Origin: Candidatus Abyssobacteria bacterium SURF_17
Lineage (GTDB): Bacteria > Abyssobacteria > SURF-5
Direction of reading: 5' to 3'
Assembly (NCBI GenBank): GCA_003598055.1
Contig: QZKI01000004.1
Location: 1-36,746 of the forward strand
DNA length: 36,746 nucleotides
Shown piece by piece: positions 8,345-18,872 of this stretch. Every line of letters starts with the position of its first letter. Position 1 is the stretch's first letter. A program made the position numbers and the translations under genes. Under the pieces are notes generated by a model. It did no database searches, had not been told where the DNA came from, and saw only the letters and a program-made list of their open reading frames with translations.

Positions 8345-9984
8345 TCAATCTGGAAACAATTATCAACTTTGCTTTGAGCGCCGGCCGATTCGTTATTCTG
8401 CTCGGAGTGCTCATATTCGTCCATGAGCTCGGCCATTTCTTCGCCGCGAAAATGTCCAACGTGTACGTGGTGAGATTCTCGCTCGGGTTCGGCAGGAGAT
8501 TGTTCGGGTTCAAGAGAGGGGACACCGACTACTGTGTCTCCGCAATCCCGTTGGGCGGCTACGTGAAAATGGTGGGGCAGGAGGATATGCCGAAGTCTCG
8601 CGAAGAAGCCGAGCAGGCCGAGCCCGAGTTGCTCGATGTGCCACCTTCCCGCCGTTTCGACACGCAGTCGGCGGGGAAAAAGCTCGCGATAAGTTTCGCA
8701 GGGCCGCTGATGAATCTTGTGTTCGCGGTTCCCCTTTTCTGGCTCGTCTTCATCATTGGTATCCAGGTGCCGATATTCAGCCAACACACGCGCATCGGCG
8801 CCGTCGCCGAAGGGTCGCCGGCGGAACAGGTGGGCATCCAGCCAGGCCAGCGCGTGCTTTCCATCAATGGAAACGCGGTCAAGAGATGGGACGAGCTTCA
8901 ACTTAAGATCTGGACAAATGAGGGCAAGCCGCTCGCCCTTGAGATGGGAGGCCTCTCGGGGCAAACAACCCGCGTGACGGTCACGCCGGAACGTTCCGAA
9001 GGCTCGACCAGAGCAACCATCGGCGTAGAGCCTCTCGTAACCGTGGCCGTTGATCGGATAATGCCCGACATGCCTGCCGCACAAAGCGGCCTCAGGGTTG
9101 GCGACATTATTCTTGCTTACGATCAGGAGGCTTCCGACAACGAAAGCATAAGCAAGCTCATAGAAACGGTCAATCAGAGCGCTGGTCGCCCGCTCGAGCT
9201 CACGGTCCTCAGAGAGGGTAAGACGTTCAAGATGACTGTCATCCCCGAGACGATACGCGCCATTGACGGAGTGGGATTCGAAGACAGCACAGTCGCATAT
9301 GTGGATAGCGAACGGGCAGATGCAGCAGCCGCGGCGCTTAAAGCAGGCGATAAGGTGACCGCCATCAACGGAAAACCGGTGCAAGGCGGCGACGACTCAC
9401 TCACAACCGCCCTTTATGCGCTTACGGGCGATTCAGTTGAGCTGACGGTGGAACGAGGCGGCGGCCTATTCCATGCTCCCACGGTCTTTCGCGTCGAACT
9501 TCCTCTCCAACAAAAAGGCATGATAGGAGTTGTTTTCACGCCATTCATTCTGGAAAGATTCGGGCCGGTGCAGGCGTTCAGCAGATCGCTCGACGCGTTC
9601 TATAATTCGCTGGCCCTGACGATGAAGACGATTTACTTTCTCTTCTCGGGCAAAGTCAGCACGAGGGAAATGGCAGGGCCCATAGGAATCGCGTTCCTGA
9701 CGGAAGAAAGCCTGAAGCTCGGCATCGGCTATTACCTCAACCTTGTGGCGTTCATAACAATCAATCTGGCTATATTGAATCTGCTACCGATTCCGATTCT
9801 GGACGGCGGTATGATCTTCATAACATTGGTCGAGGTTATTCGCCGCAAACCGCTCGACGAGAAATATCTGCTCTTGCTTCAGAGAGTCGGATTTGCCCTG
9901 ATCCTGTTATTGGTGCTTGTTGCCACGTTTAACGACATACTCAGGGCAATCAATTACATCCTCGGCGGAAGCTTTATAGAATAA
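8341..9984 (+). CDS. rseP: RseP-type site-2 zinc metalloprotease with three PDZ-like repeats
   Basis: A 547-aa inner-membrane protease of the M50B family, which cuts membrane-bound anti-sigma factors and signal-peptide remnants. The active site is HELGH at residues 28-32 in the first membrane helix, paired with LDGG (487-490) in a later helix. Between them lie PDZ-like units at about 150-230, 233-305 and 310-400 (GSPAEQVGI..., MPAAQSGLRVGDII, AAALKAGDKVTAINGKPV). E. coli RseP has two PDZ domains and about 450 residues, so this one appears to have an extra unit. The GTG start at 8341 overlaps the dxr stop codon and has AAAGGAG before it; an earlier in-frame ATG at 8299 lies inside dxr. Position between dxr and ispG is common in bacteria. 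Confidence 0.95.
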   Translation: MINLETIINFALSAGRFVILLGVLIFVHELGHFFAAKMSNVYVVRFSLGFGRRLFGFKRGDTDYCVSAIPLGGYVKMVGQEDMPKSREEAEQAEPELLDVPPSRRFDTQSAGKKLAISFAGPLMNLVFAVPLFWLVFIIGIQVPIFSQHTRIGAVAEGSPAEQVGIQPGQRVLSINGNAVKRWDELQLKIWTNEGKPLALEMGGLSGQTTRVTVTPERSEGSTRATIGVEPLVTVAVDRIMPDMPAAQSGLRVGDIILAYDQEASDNESISKLIETVNQSAGRPLELTVLREGKTFKMTVIPETIRAIDGVGFEDSTVAYVDSERADAAAAALKAGDKVTAINGKPVQGGDDSLTTALYALTGDSVELTVERGGGLFHAPTVFRVELPLQQKGMIGVVFTPFILERFGPVQAFSRSLDAFYNSLALTMKTIYFLFSGKVSTREMAGPIGIAFLTEESLKLGIGYYLNLVAFITINLAILNLLPIPILDGGMIFITLVEVIRRKPLDEKYLLLLQRVGFALILLLVLVATFNDILRAINYILGGSFIE

Positions 9985-10021
9985 GCGGTTTCGAGTCCGC
10001 CTCCCGACTGCAGGAAAGAAA

Positions 10022-11106
10022 ATGAGACGGCGCAAGACACGAACAATCTATCTCGGCAACGTTCCAATCGGCAGCGGTCATCACATTTCCGTTCAGTCGA
10101 TGACCAAGACCGACACGCGCGATGCCGTTGCAACCATCAATCAGATTAAACGGCTGGAACAGATAGGCTGCGAAATCGTTCGGGTCGCCGTGCCTGACCT
10201 CGAGGCGGCCGATGCCATCAAGGTGATAAAGAGCCACATTTCCATCCCACTTGTGGCCGACATCCATTTCAATTATCGGCTTGCACTCAAGGCTATCGAG
10301 AACGGCGCCGACGGCCTCCGAATCAATCCGGGCAATATCGGCTCGCGCGCCAAGGTCGAGAAAGTGGTCAAAGCTGCCGCTGCATCGAATGTGCCCATCA
10401 GAATCGGGGTCAACTCAGGCTCCATCGAAAAGGAATTCAAGGGGATTATCAAGGGAGAAGGCAAGAAGCTGGCGGAAACGACCGCACGAGCAATGGTCAA
10501 GAGCGCGCTCAAGCACATTCGCATACTCGAGGGCCTGAAGTTTCACAATATAAAAGTGTCGCTCAAGGCGACCGATGTTCAGACGACCCTCACTGCCCAC
10601 ACGCTGCTAGCGCGCGAGCGCGACTACCCGTTCCATATCGGAATCACCGAAGCCGGAACGCTTTTGACGGGCGCCGTGAAATCCGCAGTCGGAATCGCGA
10701 TGCTCCTTCTCAAAGGATACGGCGATACCATCCGCGTTTCGCTCAGCGCGCCGCCCGAACGAGAGGTGGTTGCTGCATACACGATTCTTCGCGCCCTCGG
10801 ATTGCGTGAGCAAGGGGCGGAAGTGATAAGTTGTCCCACATGCGCCCGCAGCACAATCGATGTGGAGAGCATCGCAGAAGAGGTTGAACAAAGACTTCTC
10901 GGCATTTCCCTGCCCATCAGCGTGGCCGTTATGGGCTGCGCCGTGAACGGGCCGGGCGAAGCCTCTCGCGCCGATTACGGAGTGGCGGGCGGGCGCGGCC
11001 GGGGTGTCATTTTCCGGCACGGAAAGGTGACGCGCAGGAATGTCGATGAAGCAAGCATCATAGAGGCTCTGTTGTCGGAAATCGATGAACTGAAGGGACG
11101 GAGATA

Positions 11107-11107
<1 letters not shown>
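10022..11107 (+). CDS. ispG: 4-hydroxy-3-methylbut-2-en-1-yl diphosphate synthase
   Basis: A 361-aa [4Fe-4S] enzyme (also called GcpE) that reductively opens MEcPP to HMBPP in the MEP pathway. The TIM-barrel half begins with the typical VPIGSGHHISVQSMTKTDT, and includes the conserved VADIHFNYRLAL and RINPGNIG. The cluster ligands are Cys271 and Cys274 (SCPTCARS) and Cys306 (MGCAVNGPGEA), with Glu313 as the fourth ligand of the family. It is the short, insertion-free bacterial form. AGGAAAG precedes the ATG, 37 bp after rseP. Its stop codon overlaps the proS ATG (TAATG), so translation is probably coupled. Confidence 0.97.
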
Positions 11108-12821
<1,714 letters not shown>

Positions 12822-12822
<1 letters not shown>

Positions 12823-15488
12823 TGCAGAAAACGATTCCAAAGGTATATGACCCTCACGCCGTCGAGGAAAAATGGTATCAGGAATGGCTCGAGAAGGGTT
12901 ATTTCCACTCCGAGCCAAACCCAAACAAGAAGCCGTATTGCATCGTGATTCCCCCGCCGAACGTCACTGCCGAATTGCATATGGGACACGCATACAACAA
13001 CACGATTCAGGACATCTTTATACGCTACCATCGCATGGCGGGCGACGAGACCCTCTGGATGCCCGGAACCGACCATGCCGGAATCGCGACGCAGAACGTC
13101 GTCGAGCGCAGCCTGGCAAGGGAAGAAGGCCTCACCCGGCACGACCTCGGTCGCGAGAAATTCGTCGAGCGTGTCTGGCAATGGCAACGGAAATATGGCT
13201 CGACCATCATCTCACAACTCAAACGGCTCGGTTGTTCGTGCGATTGGGAACGCGAGCGGTTCACGATGGACGAAGGATTGTCAAAAGCCGTGATCGAGGT
13301 CTTCGTGCGGCTGTATGAAAGGGGTCTGATCTACCGGGGCAGATATATCATCAATTGGTGTCCCCGCTGTCAGACGGCGCTCAGCGACGAGGAAGCCGTT
13401 CACCAGGACCACGAGGGAAACCTATGGTATGTGCGCTATCCCATTAAGGGCTCAGACAAATACGTCATCGTGGCCACTACGCGGCCGGAGACGATGCTTG
13501 GCGACACCGCCGTTGCTGCAAACCCTTCAGATGAGCGCCATCGTGAATTAATGGGAAAGACGGCTATCCTGCCGGTCATCGGGCGCGAACTGCCCATCAT
13601 TGCGGACGAGTACGTTGACCCGTCGTTCGGAACAGGACTCGTGAAAGTGACGCCGGCGCACGACCCCAATGACTACCTCATAGGCCAGCGCCACAAGCTC
13701 GATTTCGTCAACATCCTCAACGAAGACGCCACGCTCAACGAGAACGCAGGCCCCTACAAGGGCTACGACCGGTTCGCATGCCGAGAGGAATTGGTGGAAC
13801 AGCTCAAGCGAGAAGGACATCTCGAAAAGGTCGAGCGTCACACGCACGCTGTCGCTCACTGTCAGCGGTGCGACACAATCCTCGAGCCGTTTCTCTCGGA
13901 ACAGTGGTTCGTGAAGGCAAAACCGCTTGCCGAGCCCGCTCTCAGGGTGGTTCAGGAGGGACGCATCAAGTTCTATCCCGAGCGGTGGACGAAAGTGTAC
14001 ACGACATGGATGGAAAACATCCGCGATTGGTGCATATCGCGCCAGCTCTGGTGGGGACATCGCATACCGGTTTATTACTGCGATGACTGCGGGCATATGA
14101 TGGTGAAGAGGTCTGCGCCTGAAGCATGCGAGGGATGTTCATCACGCAACATCCATCAGGATGAAGACGTCCTCGACACATGGTTCTCATCATGGCTCTG
14201 GCCGTTCAGCACGATGGGATGGCCCGAGAAAACGCCGGAACTCGAATACTACTACCCGACCCAGCTCCTTGCGACCGCGGCCGAAATCATCTTTTTCTGG
14301 GTCGCGCGGATGATTATGGCCGGCCTCGAGTTCATGGGCGACATCCCGTTTGCGGACGTGTACATCAACGGCACGGTTCGCGACGAGATCGGGCGCAAGA
14401 TGAGCAAGTCTTTGGGCAATGGCATCGACCCGCTCCTCATGATAAAGAAGTACAGCGCCGATGCGGTCCGGTTTTCGCTCATGATGCTCGCATCCGAGGG
14501 GCAAGACATTAATCTCTCCGAGAGCCGTTTCGAGATGGGACGCAACTTCTCGAACAAGATATGGAATGCCTATCGCTTCCTCGCACTCAACGCAGGCGAC
14601 ATTCCGCTTGACTCAGGCGTGCAAGAAGTTGCTGAGTTGCCCGGGGAAGAGCTGGCCGATGCATGGATTAAGAGCAAGTACTATCGCACCGTTCGAACGG
14701 TGACCGACGGATTGAACCAGTACCGCCTGCATGAGGGGATATCGACCGTCCACAATTTCTTTTGGCACGACTACTGTGACTGGTACCTCGAGCTCGTCAA
14801 AGCGCGAGTCAGCGATGAGGCAAGCCCGGATTCAAAACGAGCGGCGCTGCAATTGGCCACCGGCATCATGGAAGGCTCGATGACGCTCCTCCATCCGTTC
14901 ATGCCGTTCATCACTGAGGAGGTGTGGCAATCGCTGAACTGCCATCACGAGACCGGCAGCATCATGGTCAGCCCGTGGCCTCGTCCATATGACAACGTCA
15001 TCGACCCGCAAGCCGAAGCTCAGATGCAGGTGCTTCAGGATACCATAACCGCGATTCGAAACATCCGGGGCGAAATGAGTGTGCCTCCGGGAAAAAGAAT
15101 CAATGCGGTGCTGAAGGTCTCGGACAACAAAACGATTGGTCTAATGAAGGAGTATAGCCGTTATCTCATCGACCTGGCACGCCTGAATGAACTCACGATA
15201 GCGCCGACTCCTGTAATTCCCAAACCCGCGGCGAGGGCATTCCTGCCCGGCATAGAGGTGCATATTCCGCTCGCCGGCATTATAGACATAGCCGCCGAGG
15301 AGGCGCGTCTTAAGAAGGAACTCAGTCGCGTCGAGGCGGAAATCGCCGCCAATGAGGCGAAACTCTCGAATGAGAAGTTCGTTTCACGAGCGCCGGAGCA
15401 TGTTGTACAATCGACACGCCAGAAAAAGGAAGAGCTGCTGCACAAGGCCGAGAAGCTGAAACATAGCCTTGACCAACTGCAGGAATGA
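12822..15488 (+). CDS. valS: Valyl-tRNA synthetase
   Basis: An 888-aa class I aminoacyl-tRNA synthetase. The ATP-binding signature is HMGH (53-56, in PPNVTAELHMGHAYNN) and the second is KMSKS (526-530, GRKMSKSLGN). The editing domain (TTRPETMLGDTAV...) is present, as are two Cys pairs (CDDCG, CEGC) before DTWFSSWLWP. The C-terminus is the charged coiled coil usual for ValRS (from about residue 825). I start it at the ATG overlapping the proS stop; the TTG three bases earlier is an equally in-frame alternative. It is the last gene of the tight operon. Confidence 0.97.
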
Positions 15489-15533
15489 AGAATAGTGGGG
15501 GAGTGGCCAAAGGTAGGGATTTCCCGATTGTCA

Positions 15534-15553
15534 GGGTCGTTCGCGAACGACCC
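15534..15553. repeat. Perfect GTTCGCGAAC palindrome
   Basis: GGGTCGTTCGCGAACGACCC is a perfect 20-bp palindrome followed by CCTACAG, between valS and the zinc-ribbon gene. Relatives lie at 24440-24453, 34807-34822 and 36735-36746. It could slow transcription at the end of the operon. Confidence 0.7.
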
Positions 15554-15617
15554 CTACAGATGGTTCCGCAGAGGCAAGGATTTCGCTGAGAACCGTCGGG
15601 ACAAGGGGTGAGAAATC

Positions 15618-16157
15618 ATGCAAACCGAGTGCGTGCGGTGTCACAAAGTAATAGATACGGTTCAAGGGTACAAGTTCAGCCAGACCGAGTATCTCTGCAT
15701 GCCGTGCTATGATGCCTACAAGGCCGAACGCACCGCACGAGCGAAGAAGCAGCACAGAAACCCACTCATTGATAAATTCGGAGAAGCCCCAGCCACTCCA
15801 ACCGCACAAGATGTCACGGCCACAGTGTCGTCTCCCAAGCCTCGCCCGGCCCCTCAGGCTTTTCAGACGAAAGCCCCGCCGCCAGCCGATAAACAGCCGA
15901 TGGGTGAACCGGTCCAGCCTCCCCCTGCGCCGACGGAACAAGCCGCGAAGCCGCCGTCTCCAGCTCCGGCAGCGCCTGCGGCTGAAGTATGTGATATATG
16001 CAAGAAACCTCTGGCAGGCTTCAAGGTGCCTCTCAAAGGGGGCAAAAAAGTCTGCATGGATTGCAATGGCGTGCTGCGCGAAGTCGCAAAATCACTCATC
16101 CTCAATGTTCAGTGTCCGCACTGCGGCAAGGAGATACAGCTCACAGGAGAACAATGA
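15618..16157 (+). CDS. Zinc-ribbon protein with Pro/Ala-rich linker
   Basis: A 179-aa protein I do not recognise as a named family. The N-terminus has two Cys pairs, Cys5/Cys8 (CVRC) and Cys27/Cys30 (CMPC), spaced as in a LIM-like or treble-clef finger. A long Pro/Ala/Gln-rich linker (about 56-122) follows. The C-terminus has a second four-Cys finger (Cys125/128 CDIC, Cys146/149 CMDC) of the same pattern and a final CPHC pair (166/169). There is no signal peptide or membrane segment, so it should be a cytoplasmic zinc protein, perhaps an adaptor or nucleic-acid/protein binder; that is inference. It lies 129 bp after valS and may be read through from that operon. Confidence 0.75.
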   Translation: MQTECVRCHKVIDTVQGYKFSQTEYLCMPCYDAYKAERTARAKKQHRNPLIDKFGEAPATPTAQDVTATVSSPKPRPAPQAFQTKAPPPADKQPMGEPVQPPPAPTEQAAKPPSPAPAAPAAEVCDICKKPLAGFKVPLKGGKKVCMDCNGVLREVAKSLILNVQCPHCGKEIQLTGEQ

Positions 16158-16257
16158 ACGTGACCCGCAATGGCATGGGCGGTCATCCTGCGAAATGCGG
16201 GACCCCTACAAGAATATTGATTGATGGATAGATTTCGATGGGGGAATTGCCAGGCAT

Positions 16258-17124
16258 TCAGGATTGCCTACGCAATTCATCATACCGCTTCTTCCGCTCC
16301 AACACCTGTTCCAGCGTCGGTATTCCGCTCGTCCCTTCCTTCTCACACACGAATGAAGCGGCACAACATGCAAACTGCGCAGCCTCGATGGGGTCATCAC
16401 ACTCCTTGAATCTCACGAGGAACGCAGCCGCGAATACATCGCCAGCGCCCGTCGGGTCCACTTCTTCTGTTCTATAAGCCGGGACGTGAACCCTTCGGTC
16501 TTTCAAGAAAAGCTCAGCCCCACGACTCGCTTGCGTCACGATTACGATAGGCGCGAAAAGCGCGAGCTCGCTCGCGAAGGCATAAGGCTCATCAAGGTCA
16601 AGCTCGCTATAGACGACGGCGTCGGCGTGGCGGACAACCTCGCGTGCGTTCTTCCACTCCTTTCGTCTGACACGTCCGCGTTCATCCCATTCGCGGAGCC
16701 ATCCCTGCACGCCGATTCCAACGAGCGAGCGGGGAAACGATTCAATAACATCGGGCATCACTTCGTCTGCAATCGGACACAGATACACGATGTCCGCATC
16801 CGTCCATCGAGGGGGAATGTGAGTGGATGATATCGAAGTCGCGACGCCGCTCACGATTTGTTCGCGAACGCCGTTGCGATACATGTTATGGAATGTGGTC
16901 GTCGTGGTCGAATCGATGTTTCGGATTTCGATTCCCTTGAATACATCGAGAAAAGGAAAGTCGCGAGAGACCGACGTCACGATGCCGGTGTGCCGGCTCA
17001 GGCCCCGCGCCGTGAGGCTTGCGTATGATGCAGAACCGCCCAGTATCCGTCGGCCGTTCACCAAATCACAGCACAGATGCCCCACTGCCAGGAAATCGGG
17101 AACACTCACCAACGCCTCCATCAA
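16258..17124 (-). CDS. PfkB-family carbohydrate kinase
   Basis: A 288-aa ribokinase/PfkB-fold sugar or nucleoside kinase. The N-terminal glycine motif is GGSASYASLTARGLSR (PfkB signature 1 region) and signature 2 is DPTGAGDVFAAAF with catalytic Asp229. The lid is short. The family phosphorylates ribose, fructose-1-P, KDG, inositol and nucleosides; the substrate cannot be assigned. It lies 15 bp downstream of the CDP-alcohol phosphatidyltransferase on the same strand, so the two are surely one transcript. Some archaeal PfkB enzymes phosphorylate myo-inositol, which would fit the neighbour's possible need for inositol phosphate; this is inference. A second ATG immediately follows the first. Confidence 0.88.
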   Translation of the reverse strand: MMEALVSVPDFLAVGHLCCDLVNGRRILGGSASYASLTARGLSRHTGIVTSVSRDFPFLDVFKGIEIRNIDSTTTTTFHNMYRNGVREQIVSGVATSISSTHIPPRWTDADIVYLCPIADEVMPDVIESFPRSLVGIGVQGWLREWDERGRVRRKEWKNAREVVRHADAVVYSELDLDEPYAFASELALFAPIVIVTQASRGAELFLKDRRVHVPAYRTEEVDPTGAGDVFAAAFLVRFKECDDPIEAAQFACCAASFVCEKEGTSGIPTLEQVLERKKRYDELRRQS

Positions 17125-17139
17125 TCGCTGATATGCCTG

Positions 17140-17805
17140 CTATTCGGTCTCTGCGTCGGATGGGGTGAGTCCTTCGTTCTTTTCTGTTGCGGATGCCGCC
17201 GGCGCCCCCCGCTTCTCCGCGAGCTGGCTTCGGGTGTAGAACAACCGATGAATCACTGTCAGGTGGGTGAGCAGGGCGAGTATCCAGAGAACTGCGACTT
17301 CCGCTCCGACAATGAGGCCTCCCGCGAAGATGATCACTCGCTCCGCTCTCTCCGCAAGCCCGACATCGCATTTCTCAATTACTGTCTCGGCTCGTGCGCG
17401 GACATATGGCACCAACAGCGTCCCGAGAATGACAATGCCGCAGAGAGCCGCTTCTCCGAGCCGCGGTTCTTCGGAATATCTCCACCCCGAGTAATGAAGC
17501 AACAGGCCGAGAATCGGAATTATGTCGGAGTAGCGGTCAAGGGTGGAATCGAGCACGCTGCCGAATCGGCTCTCCTTCCCCACAACGCGGGCAAGCGCGC
17601 CGTCGAGCAGGTCAAATAATCCACCCGCGATGACGAGTATCCCGCCCACTCTGAGAAAACCATATAGAAGAGTGGCTCCGGCGATACAGTTCATCACCAC
17701 ACCGCCGACGGTGAGCATGTTTGGTGTGATACCCGAACGGGCGAGCTGACGAACGAACGGCGACAGCGGTTTGTCAAGCCGGTGATTCAGCTTCTTGCTG
17801 AGCAT
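17140..17805 (-). CDS. CDP-alcohol phosphatidyltransferase family protein
   Basis: A 221-aa integral membrane enzyme that moves a phosphatidyl group from CDP-diacylglycerol (or a related CDP-alcohol) to an acceptor alcohol. The full family motif is visible: Asp65-x2-Asp68-Gly69-x2-Ala72-Arg73-x8-Gly82-x3-Asp86-x3-Asp90, which binds the metal and CDP. About five to six hydrophobic helices follow. The later stretch ERVIIFAGGLIVG resembles the phosphatidylinositol(-phosphate) / archaetidylinositol-phosphate synthase branch more than PgsA; this is a judgement by eye. The last 25 residues are polar and probably a disordered cytoplasmic tail. It is the first gene of a two-gene operon with the PfkB kinase. 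Confidence 0.9.
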   Translation of the reverse strand: MLSKKLNHRLDKPLSPFVRQLARSGITPNMLTVGGVVMNCIAGATLLYGFLRVGGILVIAGGLFDLLDGALARVVGKESRFGSVLDSTLDRYSDIIPILGLLLHYSGWRYSEEPRLGEAALCGIVILGTLLVPYVRARAETVIEKCDVGLAERAERVIIFAGGLIVGAEVAVLWILALLTHLTVIHRLFYTRSQLAEKRGAPAASATEKNEGLTPSDAETE

Positions 17806-18083
17806 GGTCTCGCACTGTCCGAAAGTGTCCCGACGTCATCCCATCCTGTGACGGGTGAGTGACCTGAGCCATATACGCATCCAACATCGGCGGACGAACT
17901 CATGCACATGCTGTCACATCGTAGCAAAATAGCATGAAAAAAACAAGCAGCGTAACACTAAGGGTAATGGGAATAAATTGCGTGGCAAAGAAAATCCCCG
18001 CATCATCCGACGATGCGTGTCGGCGCGGACGCTGGATTCTCAGCGAGGTTCTCCGAAGATTCCCAGGTTTTTCCTGAAGGCTC

Positions 18084-18112
18084 TTGACAAAATGTTTGGC
18101 AATATGTAATAT
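18084..18112 (+). promoter_or_regulatory. Strong sigma-70 promoter of the DtxR gene
   Basis: TTGACA (18084-18089), 17-bp spacer, TAATAT (18107-18112): near consensus. Both flanking and spacer sequences carry the repeated operator motif described separately. Start of transcription would fall near 18119. Confidence 0.75.
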
Positions 18113-18135
18113 GTTTGGCAAGACTAACACTTGCC
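18092..18135 (+). promoter_or_regulatory. Probable DtxR-family operator
   Basis: An 11-bp direct repeat ATGTTTGGCAA occurs at 18092-18102 (promoter spacer) and 18111-18121 (overlapping the start site). The second copy also forms half of an inverted repeat GGCAAG-N7-CTTGCC (117-122 and 130-135 in 18,1xx numbering). Binding here would block RNA polymerase, so the regulator probably controls itself. Confidence 0.6.
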
Positions 18136-18165
18136 TTCATCGTGTTCTGAATGCGAGGTCGAACC

Positions 18166-18651
18166 ATGCAAAAGAGAAAACTCAGCGCGAGCCTGGAGGA
18201 CTACCTCGAAGCCATTTTTCACATCGTCTTGGAAAAGCAGGCGGCGCGCGTCAAGGACATCGCCGCACGAATGAGTGTGACGAACTCTTCCGTGACGGGC
18301 GCGCTTCGAGAACTCTCACGGCAGCAACTCGTTAACTACGCGCCCTATGATATTGTCACGCTCACTCCGGCCGGGCAAGCTGTTGCGAAAGAAATCGTCC
18401 AGCGCCATGAAGCTCTCCGTGACTTCTTCGTGCAGGTGCTGGCCGTAGGCGAGAGGGAAGCCGAAGAAGCCGCATGCAAGATGGAGCACGCTCTGCCCGG
18501 ACCAATTCTGCAGAGGTTGGTGCGCTTCATCGAGTTTTTCAAGTCCCGACCACCGGCTGAAGCGGGATGGGTTGAGGAATTCAAAAGGTATTGCGAACGG
18601 AACGTCGGCAGGCGGGGGACAGTGCGAGAACGAAGGCACGCTACCAGGTGA
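18166..18651 (+). CDS. DtxR/MntR-family metal-dependent repressor
   Basis: A 161-aa iron- or manganese-responsive transcription factor. A winged HTH spans about 8-70 (VKDIAARMSVTNSSVTGALREL), followed by the dimerisation/metal domain with RHEALRDFF (His81) and CKMEHAL (Cys104, Glu107, His108). Cys at the 104 position is as in the iron-sensing DtxR primary site, while Asp12 (LEDYLEAI) is as in MntR, so the metal is uncertain. There is no C-terminal SH3-like domain. I start it at the second ATG, which has GAGGT about 6 bases upstream; an in-frame ATG at 18151 adds five residues. The near-consensus promoter with repeated operator sites suggests autorepression. A porin and haem lipoprotein follow downstream. 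Confidence 0.93.
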   Translation: MQKRKLSASLEDYLEAIFHIVLEKQAARVKDIAARMSVTNSSVTGALRELSRQQLVNYAPYDIVTLTPAGQAVAKEIVQRHEALRDFFVQVLAVGEREAEEAACKMEHALPGPILQRLVRFIEFFKSRPPAEAGWVEEFKRYCERNVGRRGTVRERRHATR

Positions 18652-18678
18652 GTTTAAGTTCGCACGGAGAAAGTTTCA

Positions 18679-18858
18679 ATGACAAAGGAGAGCGTCGTGT
18701 TCTGGAGGGCCCATTTTGATGTTTTGGGAAATAATCGGGTGGTCCCTTGCTATCATCTGAATCTTGTCACGGATATATTTGATGAACTGAAGGATCTGTG
18801 TTCTTGCATTTGTCATGGGGGAGGCCAAAGGGGCAAAAATTTTTTCTGGCGTAATTGA
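18679..18858 (+). CDS. Possible small Cys-rich protein (59 aa)
   Basis: An ATG with CGGAGA about 9 bases upstream opens a 59-codon frame that begins 27 bp after the DtxR gene stop. The product has a mixed hydrophobic/charged segment (NLVTDIFDELKDL, likely helical) followed at once by CSCICHGGG and a basic, aromatic end. The close Cys and His residues could bind a metal, fitting its place beside a metal regulator. I recognise no family. It is short enough to be chance, and its base composition is not distinctive, so treat it as a candidate only. Confidence 0.3.
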   Translation: MTKESVVFWRAHFDVLGNNRVVPCYHLNLVTDIFDELKDLCSCICHGGGQRGKNFFWRN

Positions 18859-18872
18859 GACGCGGTCTCAAT
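18854..18872. promoter_or_regulatory. Palindromic operator-like site upstream of the porin
   Basis: ATTGAGAC-GCG-GTCTCAAT, perfect 8-bp arms and a 3-bp centre, followed by another CTCAA. The size and symmetry suit a dimeric repressor or activator site. It lies about 260 bp before the porin start and overlaps the stop codon of the candidate small gene. Confidence 0.45.

Larger units (their letters stand above)
17806..18165. other. Divergent promoter region
   Basis: A 360-bp gap between the minus-strand lipid operon and the plus-strand DtxR gene. The right end holds the DtxR promoter and operator. The remainder (17806-18080) has no gene I can support; a minus-strand hydrophobic frame at 17900-18130 lacks a ribosome site. 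Confidence 0.5.

Noticed and set aside
16857..16866. TTCGCGAA palindrome inside the PfkB gene
   Set aside because: It lies in coding sequence without the flanking paired arms or GTAGGG context of the intergenic family, so chance is enough.
17900..18130. Minus-strand 76-aa hydrophobic frame in the gap before the DtxR gene
   Set aside because: It begins inside the DtxR promoter/operator, has no ribosome site and no recognised family; the hydrophobic run follows from an A/T-rich stretch.
18300..18640. Minus-strand frames overlapping the DtxR gene
   Set aside because: Plain antisense shadows; the plus strand has a clear conserved regulator.
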